This document shows positions 35,101 through 37,381 of a stretch of 37,381 nucleotides of DNA, piece by piece (the stretch's first letter is position 1; each line of letters opens with the position of its first letter). The position numbers were made by a program, and so were the translations under genes. The notes beneath the pieces were generated by a model. That model had not been told where the DNA came from and searched no databases. It saw only the letters and a program-made list of their open reading frames with translations. Where the stretch lies: assembly GCA_964354345.1 (NCBI GenBank), contig CAYGZL010000118.1, forward strand, positions 1-37,381. Reading direction: 5' to 3'. Source of the stretch: CAYGZL01 sp964354345 (GTDB lineage Bacteria > Chloroflexota > Anaerolineae > Anaerolineales > UBA4823).

Positions 35101-36047
35101 AGATCCCTCTGAATTTGCAGGGTGCAACGGCGCTGAAGATTGGCGCGAACGAGAAGGGCGCCTGGCTGGCGACTCAACTGAGCGACCAACTGCGTATCCA
35201 GCAAGAGACGCGCTGGGAAACAATCAACAGCTTCTCAGTCGGCCGGATTCCTTCCCAAATTGCACTTGAACCGCTCAGCACAGGTAAAACGGTGGCGGTG
35301 GTGAATGCGCAAGGCCAACTGGTCTTATACTCAGCCGGTAAAGCCATCGCCAAAACTCAATTACCCGCGACAAGCACTGCCCTGGCGCTCGCTCCATCGG
35401 CCTCGTGGTCCTCGACGAAAGGCGGCCTGGTGTTGGCGTCTGCGCATTGCCAGACGCTGGCAGGTTCAACGAGCGACTGCACCCCGACGCTCCTGCTCTG
35501 GGAGACAAAAACTGGTCTCTCAGCAGCCACCGGGATCGAACTGACCGCACGTGAACCGCTCAAGCTGCCGGCTCAGGTGACCAGCCTGTCCTTCAACCCG
35601 GATGGGGTCATCCTGGCGATCGGTTTTAATGACGGCTCACTGGTGCTCCTGAAACCTGCCTCTGGCGAGAAATTCGGACCCCTCGCAATCCTGGACAGCC
35701 CGGTGAAAGCGTTGGCTTTTTCTCCGGATACCCAAATGCTGGCTGGGGGGAGCACAGCTGGCATACTGGTTTTGATTGATCTCCCCAGCCTGCGACCGAT
35801 CGGAGCGCCGAATCAAAGCGATGCTGGCAGCGTGGATAGCTTAGCCTTCAGCCCGAATGGAAAAATTTTATACATGCTGACCGGTCAGAAGCGGGTGTTA
35901 GCCTGGGACATTGATCCAGCCTCCTGGATCGGGCGCGTGTGTGAACAGGCTGGGCGCAACCTGACTCCAGAGGAGTGGCGCCAGTTTCTTCCCGCCGACC
36001 AGACCTATCGGGATACCTGTACAATTACAACCAATCCACTCCCTTGA
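32097..36047 (+). CDS. nSTAND1 ATPase with transmembrane segment, helical stalk and WD40 propeller
   Basis: A 1316-residue protein. The N-terminus parallels the other nSTAND gene: 'PFFGRDTETLEL', Walker A 'SPSGAGKTSLIQAGL' (49-63), Walker B 'LLVFDQFEEIL' (150-160), 'AIREDYLARLDPYL', and winged helix 'WYELAHDRLIEP' near 385. A single membrane segment lies at about 482-506 ('VVLITISLAAFIFALLTLFF'). Next is an Ala/Gln/Thr-rich helical region to about 640 with repeated 'NATQATANFALAETNQ'-like units, probably a coiled stalk. From about 670 to 1285 are WD40-type repeats ('LAYSPDGVYLAAGGSDSRL', 'LRFDPSGRFLASAGQAGKI', 'LAFSPNGKILYML'), ending in the 'EQAGRNLTPEEWRQF' tail common to this class. WD40 parts usually act as the sensor that triggers NTPase assembly. 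Coupled by ATGA to CHAT-SIR2 copy B. Confidence 0.88.
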   Translation: MSEQPAPSFAKPYVGPYPIQAGQPFFGRDTETLELTSRVTARRIVLLHSPSGAGKTSLIQAGLIPAIEAQKYLVLPTIRVSRLPATGKLPPEKVFNRFSLSTLLSLDSVLPDRLHIATLQLADMHLADFLETYRAQYAELVNKPDAKRTLLVFDQFEEILTINPTDKASKEQFFNDLMPVLDDNRYWVLFAIREDYLARLDPYLGYFPDRLSAHFQLEFLKPDAARQAIAEPAKKFGTNFQPQAADKLVDDLSLLRLQTEEGKFIEQPGPFIEPVQLQVVCARLWDAPRADPAVITLQDVEQYGSVGDALAGYYADKVRQAAKESRISERSIRQWFEHGLIAEGGLRQQVPQGREADFGLSPGCVRLLIDAWLVREENRRGNTWYELAHDRLIEPIHKNNAAWEQETLQPFQRLAEQWEKDKPDSLLLQGNELTAAETWAAAHPADLNATDRQFLEASRKKRVKEEADLKLQRKAIKYEAQRTWIVVLITISLAAFIFALLTLFFARQSNQQAGLNATQATANFALAETNQDIATANYALAEGQQYVAATNAIQATDNFVLAVTKQALAATSAYNAQLAATKAVAAQNAAGTQSSLADQNRRLAATQVAISIYAQYQTSLARSAQLASQSLGYLTTQPDLAALLSVESYRVISDTWDAKNALLINLQAGLQQQVAPYALSVPVEIANANAIALNADGRTLAWGGDANGLGKIVLWNVDLKKTTQKLDGLAGTSVNVLAFHPTNPNLLAVGYQNGSLELRDLATRGPTKTLDTEYTIPGGKQRIPRILEIAFTNDGKSMAVAGLAPGIIVYDVASGRQRGVILEGADYYYGLAYSPDGVYLAAGGSDSRLYIFDPNNVRLINVVEHPLQGGKILSLDWSKDGKWVAFSGSNPEKPEGQIIFLYDLQAKHFSPTSLIGHTAWVMSLRFDPSGRFLASAGQAGKIFLWDFKDFQPQINLPPIFSRLPDYGNSRHGLAFGKNQIAYLSNLTVSVYSLKLPNKLREEIPLNLQGATALKIGANEKGAWLATQLSDQLRIQQETRWETINSFSVGRIPSQIALEPLSTGKTVAVVNAQGQLVLYSAGKAIAKTQLPATSTALALAPSASWSSTKGGLVLASAHCQTLAGSTSDCTPTLLLWETKTGLSAATGIELTAREPLKLPAQVTSLSFNPDGVILAIGFNDGSLVLLKPASGEKFGPLAILDSPVKALAFSPDTQMLAGGSTAGILVLIDLPSLRPIGAPNQSDAGSVDSLAFSPNGKILYMLTGQKRVLAWDIDPASWIGRVCEQAGRNLTPEEWRQFLPADQTYRDTCTITTNPLP

Positions 36048-36091
36048 TATCAGGACAGTAACAACCGTGCATCATTCATAGGAGGTGTGGT

Positions 36092-37282
36092 ATGAGAATG
36101 GCATTGGCTCTATCCGGAGGTGGATTCCGGGCCACCGTGTTTCATTTAGGCGTTTTAGCCAGGCTGGCTGAGGAAGATTGCCTGGAACAGGTCACCTATC
36201 TATCCACGGTCTCCGGAGGAACGCTCTGTGCTGGACTGGTTTATGCGCTGAATAACTTTCACTGGCCCACCAGCACGGTCTATAAAGACACCGTCTTGCC
36301 GGAAGTCAGGCGCATCCTGACGACCAGGGACCTGAAAACCGCCTTGATTACACGGGCTCTTACACGAATCTTCGAGATCACCGATAGCCGCGCGGATGAC
36401 CTGTCCGAGCTGATGAAGGAGCACTGGGGAATCAATATCTCCTTGAAGGACCTGCCTGAGCAACCCCGCTGGATGATCAACGCGACCTGCTATGAAACCG
36501 CCAAAAATTGGCGCTTCGAACGCTTTCGCATGGGGGATTATCTTTTCGGCTACACCTATGACACCGACCTGCCCCTGAGCGATGCCATGGCTGCCTCAGC
36601 CGGATTTCCGGGCTTGATCGGCGCACTGGCGCTCGATACCAGTCAGCGCCGGTGGTTTAACTATTCCGCAGACGCAGCGGAAACCCAGGTGATGGATCCC
36701 GAAACATCCAAGACGAAATCCACCCATCCCGTATCCCCGGCTTACTCACCGGTGCACCTGTGGGACGGTGGGGTATACGACAATCACGGCCTGGAAGGGC
36801 TGCACGATTTTATCAGCGGCTGGCGTGAAGATATAGACTTTTTGCTGGTCAGCGACGGCTCAGGTCGATCGAGGCCCGAGGCTTATCACCCGGGACTGAA
36901 ATCCATGATGCGGATCGTCACCGGGATCATGATGGATCAGGTGCGATCGCTGCGCGCCCGGGCAATCCTGGAAAGAATCCTCAACCATGGCGATAAAGGC
37001 GCCTTCCTCCAGATTGGGAATACAAGTGAGTTCGTCCTGCGCGCAGCCGGTCTGGCCGCGGAGATAGCGGAGAAATGTCAACCAGAAGGCCGCTGCTTGA
37101 GCAGAGAGGAAGCAGAGCAGGCCGAAATGATGGAGACGGATATCGGGAAATTATCACCCGCTACCTTCGCACGGGTTTTCCGGCACGGCTTTGAGGTTGC
37201 GGATAGTACGCTGTACGCCTATAACCGTCCGGACTTCCGATATATTGGCTACCAGAATACGACCTGGGGACGTGTGAAATAA
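36092..37282 (+). CDS. Patatin-like phospholipase
   Basis: A 396-residue protein starting at ATG 36092 with AGGAGGTGTGGT upstream. It has the patatin oxyanion loop 'LSGGGFRATVFHLGVL' at residues 7-22, the nucleophile Ser41 in 'STVSGGTLCAG', and the catalytic Asp225 in 'WDGGVYDNHGLEGL', so the Ser-Asp dyad is complete. 'AMAASAGFPGLIGAL' before the Asp region is also typical. Patatins hydrolyse acyl chains from membrane lipids and serve as membrane-damaging effectors in several bacterial defence systems. It lies 44 bases after the nSTAND-WD40 gene on the same strand, with no promoter visible in between, and is the last complete gene of the arm. No signal peptide, so it would act from the cytoplasmic side. 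Confidence 0.85.
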   Translation: MRMALALSGGGFRATVFHLGVLARLAEEDCLEQVTYLSTVSGGTLCAGLVYALNNFHWPTSTVYKDTVLPEVRRILTTRDLKTALITRALTRIFEITDSRADDLSELMKEHWGINISLKDLPEQPRWMINATCYETAKNWRFERFRMGDYLFGYTYDTDLPLSDAMAASAGFPGLIGALALDTSQRRWFNYSADAAETQVMDPETSKTKSTHPVSPAYSPVHLWDGGVYDNHGLEGLHDFISGWREDIDFLLVSDGSGRSRPEAYHPGLKSMMRIVTGIMMDQVRSLRARAILERILNHGDKGAFLQIGNTSEFVLRAAGLAAEIAEKCQPEGRCLSREEAEQAEMMETDIGKLSPATFARVFRHGFEVADSTLYAYNRPDFRYIGYQNTTWGRVK

Positions 37283-37381
37283 TAAAACTTAGGGTATGAT
37301 TAATAAAATCCTCGCAAGGTCGATTCCGGCGGGGGATGGCCTATGTGGGATTGGGACGCATCAGCAGGTGGACGGTAAATC
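37283..37381. other. Window-end sequence with no supported gene
   Basis: The last 99 bases hold no complete gene. An ATG at about 37338 opens a plus-strand frame to the window edge with a G-rich stretch upstream, but it is too short to judge. Confidence 0.3.

Noticed and set aside
37338..37381. Start of a further plus-strand gene at the window end
   Set aside because: Only 14 codons are visible, with no recognisable content.

Overview
The window reads as a chromosomal segment of a Chloroflexota bacterium, most likely Anaerolineae. The basis is the lipoproteins and surface proteins with long Thr/Pro-rich linkers, the many STAND-type ATPases, the SpoIIE-type phosphatase and the moderate-to-high GC coding style. 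This is inferred from style, since there is no rRNA or other marker gene. I see no tRNA, rRNA, CRISPR array, transposase or phage gene.

Layout. Positions 1-6.4 kb are mostly minus-strand: an OpgC-like membrane protein cut by the window edge, a hypothetical protein, an ABC-exporter remnant, a small membrane protein, an OppA-like lipoprotein, a surface-anchored gluzincin protease, an SDR oxidoreductase and a frameshifted, truncated ribA remnant. Two interspersed inverted repeats lie here. Positions 6.7-11.9 kb are plus-strand: an orphan CcrM-like adenine methyltransferase, then two overlapping genes, an AAA/STAND ATPase and an ATPase-GAF-SpoIIE phosphatase. A frameshifted lipoprotein gene follows (11.97-13.78 kb).

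The striking part is 13.8-37.3 kb, a divergent gene cluster around one intergenic promoter region (19.65-19.86 kb). The minus arm has four genes: an MBL-fold hydrolase, a caspase-like peptidase, a papain-like peptidase, and a C39-like/M23/SH3b murein hydrolase without signal peptide. The plus arm has nine genes: a second caspase-like peptidase, a protein with a hydrophobic C-terminus, a 114-residue protein resembling the C-terminal tail of that peptidase, CHAT-SIR2-like, nSTAND ATPase fused to a caspase-like domain, a stand-alone caspase-like protein, a second CHAT-SIR2-like, nSTAND with membrane segment and WD40 propeller, and a patatin-like lipase. Three junctions are ATGA overlaps. Of four related caspase-like domains, two keep the His/Cys dyad and two have lost the catalytic Cys. 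Both SIR2-like domains lack the usual catalytic His.

My inference is that the cluster is a protease-cascade type conflict or cell-death system: nSTAND/WD40 sensors, CHAT and caspase-like proteases as transducers, with membrane (patatin, hydrophobic protein) and cell-wall (M23) effectors. The individual families are known; this combination, with paired active and dead peptidase paralogues, I do not recognise as a named system. Function is not shown by the sequence.
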